Shown: positions 16,895 through 27,647 of the stretch, in pieces | Layout: the number at the start of each line of letters is the position of its first letter | Position numbering within the stretch: position 1 is the first letter of the stretch | Source of the DNA: Pseudomonadota bacterium | GTDB taxonomy: Bacteria > Pseudomonadota > Gammaproteobacteria > Burkholderiales > Burkholderiaceae_C | NCBI GenBank assembly: GCA_018241225.1 | Contig: JAFEEG010000006.1 | Coordinates: 1 to 64,000 of the forward strand | Reading direction: 5' to 3' | DNA: 64,000 bases | Program-made: the position numbers and the translations under genes | The notes under the pieces: model-generated | What the model was told of the DNA's origin: nothing | The model's database searches: none | The model's input: only the letters and a program-made list of their open reading frames with translations

Positions 16895-19183
16895 TCAGGC
16901 GATCTTGAATCGGGACACCGACTGGCGAAGTTCGTCAGCCATGTGCGAGAGCTCGCGCACCTGCTGTGCGGTGGCTCGCGTACCTTCGCCGGTCTGTTCG
17001 GTCACGGCGAAGATGTGCTGGATGTTCGCGGCCACCACGTTGGCCGAATTGGCCTCGCGGGAGGCGGACTGCGAAATCTGTTCGATCAGCTCGGCAAGGC
17101 GGCGCGACACGCGGTCGATCTCCGACAGGGCGGTACCTGCATTGTCGGAGAGCTTGGCCCCTTCCACCACACCCTGCGTGGAACGCTCCATGGCGCCCAC
17201 CGCATCCTGCGTGTCGGTCTGAATCGCCTTCACCAGCGCCGCGATCTGGCGCGTGGCGTCTGCCGAGCGTTCGGCCAGTCGCTGCACTTCTTCGGCCACC
17301 ACCGAGAAGCCTCGGCCGGCTTCACCGGCGGATGCGGCCTGGATGGCGGCGTTCAGGGCCAGCACGTTGGTCTGTTCGGTAATGTCCGAGATCAGTTCGG
17401 TGATTTCACCGATCTCCTGCGACGATTCACCCAGGCGCTTGATCCGCTTGGAGGTTTCCTGGATCTGGTCGCGGATGGCGTTCATACCGCCGATGGCGTT
17501 CTGCACCGCGTGCAGGCCGGACGATGCAGCCTGCAGCGACTGGCGCGCCACCGTGGCGGATTCTTGCGCCTGCGCGGACACGCCGTTGATTCGCTCTGCC
17601 ATGGTCAGCACCGACTGGCCGGTTTCGCGAATTTCGCGCAGCTGCTCGGTCGATGCGGCCAGCAGCTCGGTCGAGGTGCTTTCCACCTGCGCCGTGGTCT
17701 GTGCCACGCGAGCCACCGTGTTCTGCACGTTGCCCACCAGCAGTCGAAGTTCTTCCACCGTGTAGTTCACCGAGTCGGCAATGGCGCCGGTGATGTCTTC
17801 CGTCACGGTGGCTTCCTGCGTCAGGTCGCCTTCGGCCACCGTCTGCAACTCGTTCATCAGCCGAAGAATGGCGGCCTGGTTGGCCACGTTCACGCGGGTG
17901 GCTTCTTCGTGGGCGCGGTCGGCCTCGACGCGCTCGCGTTCGGCGGAGGAGGCACGCTCACGGCCTTCGCGCACCTGACCGTAGGCAATGGCGGCGGCCA
18001 GGCCGAGTGCGGCCAGCGACAGCACGAACAGCAGGATGACGGTGCCGGCAGTCAGGCCGGTACGGTCGGACAGCTTGTCCTGCAGCTCGCCCAGCGCAAC
18101 GCGCAGCGGCTCGCTGTCGGCCAGGATGGTGGCCTGCGCTTCACGCGCGGTCACCAGGCCCTGCAGGTTGCCCAGGATGGCGCCGGCCTGCGTGCGGGTC
18201 TGTTCGTAGGTCTTGAGAATGGCTTCGAGCTGTTGGCGGGTCTGCGCATCGCGCGTGCCGGGCAGGCGCTGCTGCGCGCTGCCGTCCAGCAGGCCCTTGG
18301 CCACTTCCTGGAATGTGTTCAGGTCCTTGCCCAGCAGGAACACGGCATCGGGGCTCACGCCTTCCACCGTCAGGAATTCGTTGGCCGACTTGCCGATACG
18401 CTGCGTCAGCATCACCAGCTGGCCGGCGGCCGAGATCTCGGGCACCGTGGCGCTTTGCTGCATCTTCAGCGACGCCACCGTTTCGGCCATTTCAAGCAGG
18501 TCGGACGACTGGCGGTTGATGTTGCGCAGCGCCGCGCCCACCTGGGTCAGGATCTGCTGCTGGCCAAGCACCGCCTTGGCACTGGCCGAAGCACGGTCGA
18601 CCAGCGGAATGATCTTGCCCATTTCCGGGTCCAGGTCGGTGGTCACGCGCTCCAGGCCGAGCGACTCGTCGCCGGAGGCCAGGCCGTGGGCGCGCAGGTG
18701 CAGGTCGCTGGACGAATCCTTCACTTCGGCGAAGGCCTTCACGTCACCCACCAGGGCCTGCGACACCGACTTGGCCAGGCGCTGCGACTGCATCAGCGAC
18801 TGGCCGGTGGCCGCCACCTGCTGTGCAACGCGGTCGGCGCGCACGATGGCGGCGCCGGCCAGGATGAGCAGCACCAGCACCACCGCGGCCAGCGCGATGA
18901 ACAGGTAGCGCTGCTGGCGCTGCAAGTCGGTGCGCTGCACCAGCGGCGGCGCGCCGGCTGCAGCGCTTGCGTCAACTTCGGCCGCCGCGGCAACGGCGGC
19001 GCCCTGCACCGGTTCGTTGGCGGCCGGGGCCTGCGCGTCGCGACGCATCAGCACGGTTTTTTCGTCGAAACCCTGTTCGGTCTCGACCTGGTCCATGGCG
19101 ATGGTGTTGAGGTCGGAGCCGATAGCGACGGTGTTGTCGCGCGCGGGCAGGAGGCGTTTGAACTTGTCGGCGATCGAGCTCAC
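16895..19183 (-). CDS. pilJ: PilJ-type methyl-accepting chemotaxis protein
   Basis: A 762-residue transducer. A long cytoplasmic N-tail (1-93) precedes TM1 (about 94-114, YLFIALAAVVLVLLILAG), a periplasmic sensor of about 260 residues, TM2 (about 372-398), HAMP and the methyl-accepting hairpin with the tip near EIGEITELISDITEQTNVLA. The start is the GTG at 19183, chosen because AAGGA lies 6 bases upstream and the sequence before it is not conserved-looking. It would couple pilus surface sensing to ChpA through PilI. Confidence 0.9.
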   Translation of the reverse strand: MSSIADKFKRLLPARDNTVAIGSDLNTIAMDQVETEQGFDEKTVLMRRDAQAPAANEPVQGAAVAAAAEVDASAAAGAPPLVQRTDLQRQQRYLFIALAAVVLVLLILAGAAIVRADRVAQQVAATGQSLMQSQRLAKSVSQALVGDVKAFAEVKDSSSDLHLRAHGLASGDESLGLERVTTDLDPEMGKIIPLVDRASASAKAVLGQQQILTQVGAALRNINRQSSDLLEMAETVASLKMQQSATVPEISAAGQLVMLTQRIGKSANEFLTVEGVSPDAVFLLGKDLNTFQEVAKGLLDGSAQQRLPGTRDAQTRQQLEAILKTYEQTRTQAGAILGNLQGLVTAREAQATILADSEPLRVALGELQDKLSDRTGLTAGTVILLFVLSLAALGLAAAIAYGQVREGRERASSAERERVEADRAHEEATRVNVANQAAILRLMNELQTVAEGDLTQEATVTEDITGAIADSVNYTVEELRLLVGNVQNTVARVAQTTAQVESTSTELLAASTEQLREIRETGQSVLTMAERINGVSAQAQESATVARQSLQAASSGLHAVQNAIGGMNAIRDQIQETSKRIKRLGESSQEIGEITELISDITEQTNVLALNAAIQAASAGEAGRGFSVVAEEVQRLAERSADATRQIAALVKAIQTDTQDAVGAMERSTQGVVEGAKLSDNAGTALSEIDRVSRRLAELIEQISQSASREANSANVVAANIQHIFAVTEQTGEGTRATAQQVRELSHMADELRQSVSRFKIA

Positions 19184-19224
19184 GGTCGGTCCTTGAAGGT
19201 TGATGGCGTTGTGCGGCAGCCCGA

Positions 19225-19755
19225 TCAGGCGCCGATACTCAGAAATTGCGGTTGCTGGGAAAGAGCCTGCAGGTTCACTTCCTGCCACTGCTCGCCGTTT
19301 TCGTCGGTGTAGGTTGAACCCATCCACGCCGCGGCATCCTCGGCCGGCGGCTGCGACGACACGAAGGCCTCGACACCGCGCAGGCCGACCAGGCGGTCGA
19401 TGAGCAGCGCGCAGTTGACCTCGAGCAGCTCGTTGAGCGCCACCAGTCGCGACTGGGCACGTGCCGCATCGCTGACCGGCGCGGCGCGGCGGCCGGCTGC
19501 AAAGGTGGCGAACTCGATCACGCCGTAAAGGCCGCCACGCAGGTTGGACACACCCAGGAACCACTCATGCGTGTAGGGCACCATCTGCGGCGGCGTCCAG
19601 GGAAAGATCTCGCCGGCATGGCCGAGCGGGAAAAGAAATTTCGACTCCCCGGCCTCCACCGCCAGCCACGAGGCCGACACGCCGGTGCTGCGTGCTGCCT
19701 GCAGCCGGCCGGCAAGCCTGGACTGGAATGCGCGGAGCGCGTCGCGATTGGCCAT
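19225..19755 (-). CDS. pilI: PilI, CheW-like adaptor
   Basis: A 176-residue CheW-domain protein that should bridge PilJ and ChpA. Characteristic segments are FLFPLGHAGEIFPW and WFLGVSNLRGGLYGVIEF. It lies between pilH and pilJ in the order pilG-pilH-pilI-pilJ-chpA, the same order as in Pseudomonas, but the methyltransferase pilK and methylesterase chpB are absent here. Confidence 0.92.
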   Translation of the reverse strand: MANRDALRAFQSRLAGRLQAARSTGVSASWLAVEAGESKFLFPLGHAGEIFPWTPPQMVPYTHEWFLGVSNLRGGLYGVIEFATFAAGRRAAPVSDAARAQSRLVALNELLEVNCALLIDRLVGLRGVEAFVSSQPPAEDAAAWMGSTYTDENGEQWQEVNLQALSQQPQFLSIGA

Positions 19756-19783
19756 GACTGGTGGACCGAGGGTTGTGCGCCGC

Positions 19784-20149
19784 TCAGTTGAGCGCGCTGA
19801 TCTTGGCCATCAGTTCGGCCGGGTTGACGGGCTTGACGATGTAGTCGCGCGCGCCTTGGCGCATGCCCCACACACGATCGGTTTCCTGGTTCTTGCTGGT
19901 GCACAGGATGATCGGCACGGCGGCGTACTGCGGGTCGCGGGCGATGGCGCGCGTGAGCTGGAAGCCGTTCTGGCCGGGCATGACCACATCCATCAGGATC
20001 AGGTCGGGGCGGTCTTCCTGCAGACGGCGCATGGCGTCGTCGGCGTTTTCAGCGGTCTTGACCTTGAAGCCGTTCTTCTCGAGCAGATCGGTCAGAAACA
20101 TCAACTCCGTCTTGGAGTCGTCCACCACGAGGACTTTTTGAATAGCCAT
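19784..20149 (-). CDS. pilH: PilH, single-domain response regulator
   Basis: A 121-residue stand-alone receiver. Acidic pocket VLVVDDSKTE at the N-terminus, phosphoacceptor D54 in ILMDVVMPGQNG, switch Thr in LCTSK and conserved Lys in DYIVKPVNP. In Pseudomonas PilH tunes the output of the Chp kinase and pilus retraction. Its ATG follows the pilG stop with no gap. Confidence 0.93.
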   Translation of the reverse strand: MAIQKVLVVDDSKTELMFLTDLLEKNGFKVKTAENADDAMRRLQEDRPDLILMDVVMPGQNGFQLTRAIARDPQYAAVPIILCTSKNQETDRVWGMRQGARDYIVKPVNPAELMAKISALN

Positions 20150-20548
20150 TTAGAGAGCTTCCGGTTGTGCAACGCCAAACTGCTCCACGGCCTGGAGCAG
20201 CTGGTCTTTTGTGAAAGGCTTTGTGAGGTAGTCCTGCGAGCCGACCATGCGGCCGCGCGCCTTGTCGAACACGCCGTCCTTGGAGGAAAGCATGACGACC
20301 GGGACGCTGGAGAAGTGTGCGTTGCGCTTGATGATCGCGCAGGTCTGATAGCCGTCGAGACGCGGCATCAGGATGTCGCAGAAGATGAGGTGGGGCTTGT
20401 GGTCGTTGACCTTGGACAGCGCATCGAAGCCGTCCTCGGCCAACAGCACTTCATGCCCACCTTGCTTGAGGAAGATCTCGGCGCTACGCCGAATGGTGTT
20501 GCTGTCGTCAATGACGAGCACCTTGAAGCCAGATCCATTGGTGCTCAT
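20150..20548 (-). CDS. pilG: PilG, single-domain response regulator
   Basis: A 132-residue receiver with LVIDDSNTIRRSAEIFLKQGG at the start, acceptor Asp D58 in FCDILMPRLDG and Lys in DYLTKPF. The start at 20548 is chosen over 20563 because GAGGAG lies 7 bases upstream. PilG is the main positive output regulator for pilus extension in Pseudomonas. It is the first gene of the pil-chp operon. Confidence 0.92.
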   Translation of the reverse strand: MSTNGSGFKVLVIDDSNTIRRSAEIFLKQGGHEVLLAEDGFDALSKVNDHKPHLIFCDILMPRLDGYQTCAIIKRNAHFSSVPVVMLSSKDGVFDKARGRMVGSQDYLTKPFTKDQLLQAVEQFGVAQPEAL

Positions 20549-20632
20549 GGGCACGCTCCTCAAACAACACTTCCGACGACGGCAGCAACCTTTACTAGAA
20601 AAGTCGCCGGAAGCGTGGCCCTATGCCATGCT

Positions 20633-20803
20633 TCAGATTTCAACCATTTCGAAGTCTTCTTTGCGAGCGCCACACTCGGGGCAAGTCCAGTTCATTGGCA
20701 CGTCGGCCCACGCTGTTCCGGCCGCAATACCATCTTCTGGCACTCCAACCGCTTCGTCGTAGATCCACCCGCAAATCAGGCACATCCAGGTTTTCTTGTT
20801 CAT
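20633..20803 (-). CDS. rubA: Rubredoxin
   Basis: A 56-residue one-iron electron carrier. Two CxxC knuckles bind iron: CLICGW near residue 9 and CPECGA near residue 42, with the typical [12 protein letters not shown] spacing. The rubredoxin gene next to pilG is a familiar arrangement in this group. It is transcribed in the same direction as pilG and ends 84 bases before it. No functional link to pili is known to me. Confidence 0.95.
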   Translation of the reverse strand: MNKKTWMCLICGWIYDEAVGVPEDGIAAGTAWADVPMNWTCPECGARKEDFEMVEI

Positions 20804-20914
20804 CGCAGCTTACGTTCCCTGTTCATAGAATGCAACGATTGTATCGAGACGTCACTCACGAACTCGTGATTTGCGTCTCACATCTGCCACCATCCTGGTG
20901 AGTCTCCAGTCCGC
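20804..20914. promoter_or_regulatory. Divergent promoter region with a TCACGA/TCGTGA dyad
   Basis: The gap between rubredoxin (minus) and thiD (plus). It holds a 14-bp palindrome, TCACGA-AC-TCGTGA, at 20856-20869, and an AT-richer stretch nearer the rubredoxin start. Promoters for both genes must lie here or close by; I cannot assign -35/-10 boxes with confidence. Confidence 0.3.
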
Positions 20915-21880
20915 ATGAAAACTTTCCTTCTACCCACCGAAGAATCCGGTTCAACGGACGATCTTAGCGGCGCCGACGGGCCGACTGAAAAAGCCGAGGA
21001 AGGCGCTCAGACGACCCTGCCCTGCGTGCTCGTCTTCAACGCCAGCGACCCCAGCGGCGCGGGCGGTCTGGCCGCCGACGCGCTGGCCATCGCGTCGGTC
21101 GGCGCGCACATGCTGCCGGTGGTCACCGGCGCCTATGCGCGCGACACCGCCGAGATTTTCGACCACTTTCCTTTCGACGAGGAGGCGGTTTCCGAGCAGG
21201 CGCGCACCGTTCTCGAAGACGTCGAGGTGCAGCTCATCAAGGTCGGCTTTGCCGGCACGCCCGAGAACCTGTCGGAGATTGCCGAAACCACCAGCGACTA
21301 CCCCGAGGTGCCGGTGGTGGCCTACATGCCCAACCTGTCGTGGTGGGAAGAGGACAAGATCGACGCGTACCTCGACGCCTTTCGCGAACTGGTGCTGCCG
21401 CAGACCACGGTGCTGGTGGGCAACCACAGCACGCTGTGGCGCTGGCTGCTGCCCGACTGGAACGGCGACAAGCCGCCCACCGCCCGCGACATTGCCCGCG
21501 CCGCGGGCGAACTGGGCGTGCCCTACACGCTGGTCACCGGCCTGGTGCTGCCCGACCAGTACTTCGACAACGTGCTGGCCTCGCCGCAGACGGTACTGGC
21601 CAGCGAGAAGTACGAGCGGCTCGAGGCCGTGTTCTCCGGCGCTGGCGACACGCTGTCGGCCACGCTGGCTGCACTGTTGGCCAGCGGCACCGACCTGGTG
21701 GCGGCTACCAGCGAATCACTGAGCTACATGGACCGCTGCCTGGACGCGGGTTTCCGTCCCGGCATGGGCCACGTGGTGCCCGACCGGCTGTTCTGGGCGC
21801 AGCCCGAGGACGAGGATGCCGAGGAAGGTGCAGAGGAAGCCACCGACTTCGCCTTGCCGCCGCACGAAACCCGACACTGA
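20915..21880 (+). CDS. thiD: Hydroxymethylpyrimidine / phosphomethylpyrimidine kinase
   Basis: A 321-residue ribokinase-fold enzyme of thiamine synthesis that phosphorylates HMP and HMP-P. The N-terminal substrate motif is [16 protein letters not shown]; the C-terminal catalytic motif is [14 protein letters not shown] with the Asp near residue 243. The first 35 residues and the acidic C-tail ([12 protein letters not shown]) are extensions beyond the usual 260-270 residues. HemL starts 4 bases downstream. The start has no clear Shine-Dalgarno, so an internal start is possible. Confidence 0.88.
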   Translation: MKTFLLPTEESGSTDDLSGADGPTEKAEEGAQTTLPCVLVFNASDPSGAGGLAADALAIASVGAHMLPVVTGAYARDTAEIFDHFPFDEEAVSEQARTVLEDVEVQLIKVGFAGTPENLSEIAETTSDYPEVPVVAYMPNLSWWEEDKIDAYLDAFRELVLPQTTVLVGNHSTLWRWLLPDWNGDKPPTARDIARAAGELGVPYTLVTGLVLPDQYFDNVLASPQTVLASEKYERLEAVFSGAGDTLSATLAALLASGTDLVAATSESLSYMDRCLDAGFRPGMGHVVPDRLFWAQPEDEDAEEGAEEATDFALPPHETRH

Positions 21881-21884
21881 ACCC

Positions 21885-23183
21885 ATGAACCAGACCGAAC
21901 GCAACCAGCAACTCTTCGACCGCGCCCGCGCGGTCATTCCCGGCGGCGTGAATTCGCCCGTGCGCGCCTTCAAGGCGGTGGGCGGAACGCCCCGCTTCAT
22001 CCAGAAGGCGCAGGGCGCCTACATGTGGGACGCCGCGGGCCAGCGCTATATCGACTACATCGGCTCCTGGGGGCCGATGATCCTGGGCCACGGGCATCCG
22101 GCGGTCGTCGAGGCGGTGCAGCGCGCAGTGGCCGAAGGCTTCTCGTTCGGCGCACCGACCGAGCGCGAGATCGAATTGGCCGAGGCCATCCTGGCGTTGA
22201 TGCCGTCCATGGAAATGGTGCGCCTGGTCAGCTCGGGCACCGAGGCGGCCATGAGCGCGCTGCGCCTGGCGCGCGGCGCCACCGGCCGCAAGACCATCAT
22301 CAAGTTCGAGGGCTGCTACCACGGCCATGCCGACGCACTGCTGGTCAAGGCCGGCTCCGGCCTCGCGACCTTCGGCAACCCCACGTCCGCCGGCGTGCCG
22401 CCCGAGGTGGTGCAGCACACGCTGGTGCTGCGCTACAACGACCTGCCCCAGCTCGAAGCCGCCTTCGCCGAACACGGCCAGGACATCGCCTGCCTGATGA
22501 TCGAGGCGATTGCCGGCAACATGAACTTCGTGCGCGCCACGCCGGCATTCGCCAAGCGCTGCCGCGAGCTGTGCACGCAGCACGGCGCGCTGCTGATCTT
22601 CGACGAAGTGATGACGGGCTTTCGCGTGGGGCTGCAGGGTGCGCAGGGCGTGCTGGGCATCCGGCCCGACCTCACGGTGCTGGGCAAGGTCATCGGTGGC
22701 GGCATGCCGCTGGCCGCCTTCGGCGGTCCGCGCGCCGTCATGGAGCAGCTGGCGCCGCAAGGCCCGGTGTACCAGGCCGGCACGTTGTCGGGCAACCCGG
22801 TGGCCACCGCCTGCGGCCTGGCCACGCTGCGCGAAATTGCCAAGCCCGGCTTCTACGAGGCCCTTGCCACCAAGACGCGCAGCCTGGTCGATGGCCTGGA
22901 GGCTGCCGCGCAGGCCGAAGGTGTTGGCTTCAGCGCCGACTGCGAAGGCGGCATGTTCGGCTTCTTCCTGCTCGATGCGCTGCCGCAGGACTACACCACC
23001 GTCATGAAGAGCGACGGTGCGCGCTTCAACACGCTGTTCCATGGCTTGCTGGATCGCGGCGTTTACATCGCGCCCGCGCTGTACGAGGCGGGCTTCGTCA
23101 GCTCGGCACACAGCGAGAACGACATTGCCCAGACGGTGGAGGCTGCGCGCGCCATCTTCAAGCAGCTGGGCCGCGCGGCGTGA
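21885..23183 (+). CDS. hemL: Glutamate-1-semialdehyde 2,1-aminomutase
   Basis: A 432-residue PLP enzyme that makes 5-aminolevulinate from glutamate-1-semialdehyde, the C5 route to haem and sirohaem. Signatures: [12 protein letters not shown] at the N-terminus, [16 protein letters not shown] and the PLP lysine in [12 protein letters not shown] (K268). Length is normal. It overlaps the next gene by one base (TGATG). Sirohaem is the prosthetic group of the NirB nitrite reductase encoded further along. Confidence 0.95.
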   Translation: MNQTERNQQLFDRARAVIPGGVNSPVRAFKAVGGTPRFIQKAQGAYMWDAAGQRYIDYIGSWGPMILGHGHPAVVEAVQRAVAEGFSFGAPTEREIELAEAILALMPSMEMVRLVSSGTEAAMSALRLARGATGRKTIIKFEGCYHGHADALLVKAGSGLATFGNPTSAGVPPEVVQHTLVLRYNDLPQLEAAFAEHGQDIACLMIEAIAGNMNFVRATPAFAKRCRELCTQHGALLIFDEVMTGFRVGLQGAQGVLGIRPDLTVLGKVIGGGMPLAAFGGPRAVMEQLAPQGPVYQAGTLSGNPVATACGLATLREIAKPGFYEALATKTRSLVDGLEAAAQAEGVGFSADCEGGMFGFFLLDALPQDYTTVMKSDGARFNTLFHGLLDRGVYIAPALYEAGFVSSAHSENDIAQTVEAARAIFKQLGRAA

Positions 23184-23716
23184 TGCGCGCGTGCCGATCC
23201 GCATTGTTGACGAAGCCGCTTCTGCCCCTTCTGCTGGGCCTGGCAGCGATGTGGCCGGCCATGAGCCATGCGCAGGAAGACGCGCCGTCCTACGACCTGC
23301 TGTCGCGCGTGTGGATCAACCCCGGCTTCTATTCCTACCACTGGGACCGGGACAAGAACCTGGAGAACCAGAACTGGGGCCTGGGCCTGGAGTACGTGCT
23401 GAACGAGCAGTGGTCGCTCACGGCCGGCGCGTTTCGCAACAGCGACCGCGAGCGCTCGCACTATGTCGGTGCCTACTACATGCCCTTCCAGTGGCAGGGC
23501 CTGAAGTTCGGCGCGGCGATCGGGGCCTTCGACGGCTATCCGCACTACCGCGATGGCGGCTGGTTCCCGGCGCTGATTCCCACCGTGGCCTACGAGAGCC
23601 GCTACTGGGGGCTCAACGTCGGCGTCGTGCCCTCCTACCAGGACAGGCTGTACGGCGCGATCAGCTTCCAGTTCAAGGTGCGCTTCAGCGCACCGCCCTC
23701 CACGTCGGCCAAATGA
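23183..23716 (+). CDS. Putative exported beta-rich protein, unknown function
   Basis: A 177-residue protein with a likely signal peptide ([19 protein letters not shown]). The mature part alternates aromatic and polar residues ([38 protein letters not shown]) and ends in aromatic FQFKVRF, as outer-membrane beta barrels do. It starts at the overlapping ATG of hemL and is probably co-transcribed with it. The overall look resembles small PagP-sized barrels, but I do not see PagP catalytic motifs, so no function is assigned. Confidence 0.7.
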   Translation: MRACRSALLTKPLLPLLLGLAAMWPAMSHAQEDAPSYDLLSRVWINPGFYSYHWDRDKNLENQNWGLGLEYVLNEQWSLTAGAFRNSDRERSHYVGAYYMPFQWQGLKFGAAIGAFDGYPHYRDGGWFPALIPTVAYESRYWGLNVGVVPSYQDRLYGAISFQFKVRFSAPPSTSAK

Positions 23717-23741
23717 AAACGGCGCCGAACTTTCGGCGCCG
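23716..23741 (-). terminator. Terminator of the dusB-fis-purH operon
   Basis: A perfect 10-bp stem CGGCGCCGAA / TTCGGCGCCG (23720-23729 and 23732-23741) is followed on the minus strand by TTTT. It starts about 30 bases after the purH stop and sits between convergent genes. Confidence 0.8.
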
Positions 23742-23771
23742 CTTCATGCCAATCGACCTGGCCCGAGGCGA

Positions 23772-25370
<1,599 letters not shown>

Positions 25371-25375
25371 TGTGC

Positions 25376-25612
25376 TTATTTCAGGAGCTTGTGTTCGACC
25401 AGCTTTTTTCGCAGGGTGTTGCGGTTCAGGCCCAGCCATTGGGCCGCTTTGGATTGGTTGCCTTCGGCGCGGGTCATCACCACGTCGAGCAGCGGCTTTT
25501 CCACCACGCTGACGAGCATTTCGTACATGCCGTCAGGCTCGGTGCCACGCAGGTCGCGGAAATAGCCTTCCAGACTGCTGCGTACGCAGTCCTCGATTTG
25601 CTTCTTGCTCAT
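25376..25612 (-). CDS. fis: Fis-family nucleoid-associated DNA-binding protein
   Basis: A 78-residue Fis homologue. The C-terminal helix-turn-helix reads [19 protein letters not shown], the typical Fis/NtrC-type motif; the N-terminal part is the dimerisation helix. It follows dusB, as in Escherichia coli, where the two form an operon. It would bend DNA and modulate growth-related transcription. Confidence 0.93.
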   Translation of the reverse strand: MSKKQIEDCVRSSLEGYFRDLRGTEPDGMYEMLVSVVEKPLLDVVMTRAEGNQSKAAQWLGLNRNTLRKKLVEHKLLK

Positions 25613-25666
25613 GCTCTTCTCTACTTGCCTTGATTGTTATTGGGATGCCCTGTCGTGCCGTGGGCA

Positions 25667-26731
25667 CTAGCAGGCCGCCCTTGCTTCTTCTTGGTCGTCG
25701 AAATCGTCCGTCGTCGTTTGCAGGGCCGCTGCCGGCATGCGGTCCTGATGGGCGGCCAGGCCGTCGAAGAACGCCGCGACCGCCGCCAGCTGGGCGTCGC
25801 AATCCTCGATGCGGTTCATCTCGCCACGAAATTCCTCGCCTCCGGCCAGGCCGCGCACGTACCAGCCGATGTGCTTGCGCGCCGTGCGCACGCCGCTGAA
25901 TTCGCCATAAAGGGCGTAGTGCTCCTTCAGGTGATCGAGCAGCAGCCGCTTGACCTCGGCCACCAGCGGCGGCGCGCGGTGCGTGCCGCTGGCCAGGTAG
26001 TGCGCGATCTCGCGGAAGATCCAGGGCCGGCCTTGCGCCGCGCGCCCGATCATGATCGCGTCGGCGCCGGTGGCTGCCAGCACCGCCTGCGCCTTCTCGG
26101 GGCTGTCGATGTCGCCGTTGGCGACCACGGGCACGGCCACGGCCGCCTTGACCGCCGCAATGGTGTCGTACTCGGCATGCCCCTTGTAGCCTTGCTCGCG
26201 CGTGCGGCCGTGCACGGTGAGCATCTGGATGCCCGCGGCCTCGAAGCGGCGCGCCAGCGCCACCGCGTTGCGCTGGTCCATGCTCCAGCCGGTGCGCATC
26301 TTGAGCGTGACAGGCACGCCGTGCGGCTGGGCGGCCTGCACCACCGCCTCGGCAATTTCAAGCGCCAGCGGCTCGTCGCGCATGAGCGCCGAGCCGGCCC
26401 ACTTGTTGCAGACCTTCTTGGCCGGGCAGCCCATGTTGATGTCGATGATCTGCGCGCCGCGCTCGATGTTGTACTGGGCGGCCTCGGCCATCATGGCCGC
26501 GTCGGTGCCGGCGATCTGCACGGCAATGGGGCCCGGCTCGCCGGTGTGGTCGGCCCGGCGCGAGGTCTTGAGCGACTGCCACAGGTCCTTGCGCGAGGTG
26601 ACCATTTCACTCACCGCATAACCGGCGCCCAGCTGGCGGCACAGGGTGCGGAAGGGCCGGTCGGTCACGCCAGCCATGGGCGCGACGAACAGTCGATTCT
26701 CCAGCGCGATGTTGCCGATCTGCAGGGTCAT
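25667..26731 (-). CDS. dusB: tRNA-dihydrouridine synthase DusB
   Basis: A 354-residue FMN enzyme that reduces specific uridines in tRNA. The N-terminus is IGNIALENRLFVAPMAGVTD; the catalytic Cys lies in INMGCPAKKV; FMN-binding segments are VTLKMRTGW and VVANGDIDSPEKA. The start at 26731 is the family start; the frame is open upstream only by chance. It is the first gene of the dusB-fis-purH operon. Confidence 0.94.
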   Translation of the reverse strand: MTLQIGNIALENRLFVAPMAGVTDRPFRTLCRQLGAGYAVSEMVTSRKDLWQSLKTSRRADHTGEPGPIAVQIAGTDAAMMAEAAQYNIERGAQIIDINMGCPAKKVCNKWAGSALMRDEPLALEIAEAVVQAAQPHGVPVTLKMRTGWSMDQRNAVALARRFEAAGIQMLTVHGRTREQGYKGHAEYDTIAAVKAAVAVPVVANGDIDSPEKAQAVLAATGADAIMIGRAAQGRPWIFREIAHYLASGTHRAPPLVAEVKRLLLDHLKEHYALYGEFSGVRTARKHIGWYVRGLAGGEEFRGEMNRIEDCDAQLAAVAAFFDGLAAHQDRMPAAALQTTTDDFDDQEEARAAC

Positions 26732-26864
26732 GAAATGGTGCGGTGCAACTTCGACTGCTGAAAAATGAGGCACGATTGTAGCGATGCCGCATCCCGGTGG
26801 ATGAAACGATTTGCACTGCCCGGCGCACCGCACGTGTGGCGCGCTTCTTATACTGCCGCGCTAC

Positions 26865-27350
26865 ATGGAACACTGGTTCGACTCTCTGCTGGCGCTGCTC
26901 GCGCTGCCCGAATACGGGTTGTCTTCGCTGTTCCTCGTTTCTTTTATTTCCGCCACGTTGCTGCCGCTGGGTTCCGAGCCCGCGCTGTTCGGCCTGCTGC
27001 AACTCAATCCCAACATGTTCTGGCCGGCCATCTTCGTGGCCACGGCCGGCAATACGCTGGGCGGCGCGGTGGATTGGTGGATGGGCTATGCCGCGCACCG
27101 GGTGGCGGACAAATACGCGAACTCCAAATACCACCTGCGGGTACTGGGCTGGCTCGAGAGATTGGGGCCCAAGGCCTGTCTGCTGGCCTGGTTGCCGATA
27201 TTCGGCGATCCGTTGTGCGCCGTTGCCGGCTGGCTGCGTATGCCGTTCTGGCCCTGCGTCTTCTACATGGCCATTGGCAAGTTCGCGCGCTACGTCACGA
27301 TGACCATCGGCCTGATCTACATGTGGCCCAAGCTGGGCCTGGGAAACTGA
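26865..27350 (+). CDS. YqaA/DedA-like inner membrane protein
   Basis: A 161-residue membrane protein of the YqaA branch of the SNARE-associated/VTT family. Hydrophobic segments lie near residues 18-45, 52-70 and 120-150. Family-like features are SFISATLLPLGSEPALFGLL and ATAGNTLGGAVDWWMGY. The role of the branch is unclear; related DedA proteins help lipid-carrier and proton homeostasis. The start at 26865 is chosen because the conserved N-terminus MEHWFDSLLALL begins there. A 7-bp GC hairpin without a T-run (27351-27371) follows the stop. Confidence 0.85.
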   Translation: MEHWFDSLLALLALPEYGLSSLFLVSFISATLLPLGSEPALFGLLQLNPNMFWPAIFVATAGNTLGGAVDWWMGYAAHRVADKYANSKYHLRVLGWLERLGPKACLLAWLPIFGDPLCAVAGWLRMPFWPCVFYMAIGKFARYVTMTIGLIYMWPKLGLGN

Positions 27351-27385
27351 CCGCGCGCCTTGCACGCGCGGCCAGCATGGCTGCA

Positions 27386-27553
27386 TCAGCCTTGGTGAGC
27401 GCGCTTGCCGGCGTTCTTCTTGCTGCGCGTGGCGGGGCCGCGCTCCAGGCTGCGGCGCTGGCCGGTGCCCTGGCGAGCCAGCGTCATGCCGGGCATGGGG
27501 GTCGGACGGGGGGATGCCTTGCGGTCTGCTTCGGTAACGATCTTGTTGCCCAT
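27386..27553 (-). CDS. Small basic hypothetical protein (55 aa)
   Basis: A 55-residue strongly basic protein, MGNKIVTEADRKASPRPTP at the start and TRSKKNAGKRAHQG at the end. AGGAG lies 7 bases before the ATG, which supports translation. It has no hydrophobic segment. The composition suggests nucleic-acid binding or a ribosome-associated role, but the family is not one I can name. Confidence 0.65.
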   Translation of the reverse strand: MGNKIVTEADRKASPRPTPMPGMTLARQGTGQRRSLERGPATRSKKNAGKRAHQG

Positions 27554-27647
27554 TTGGATGCTCCTGATTCGGTGTGATGGGTGATAAGGAAAAGGAGGCT
27601 CCTGAAAACGGAGCCACCCCCCGATTGTCGCCGCTTCGGCAAAAGCC

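Noticed and set aside
10845..17222. Very long plus-strand open frame (2125 aa) opposite chpA
   Set aside because: It is an antisense shadow of a GC-rich gene: the translation is His/Gln/Arg/Gly-rich with no domain, while the minus strand gives a clear CheA-type kinase.
23183..23716. PagP lipid A palmitoyltransferase
   Set aside because: Size and barrel-like pattern fit, but PagP's catalytic His/Asp/Ser motifs are not visible.
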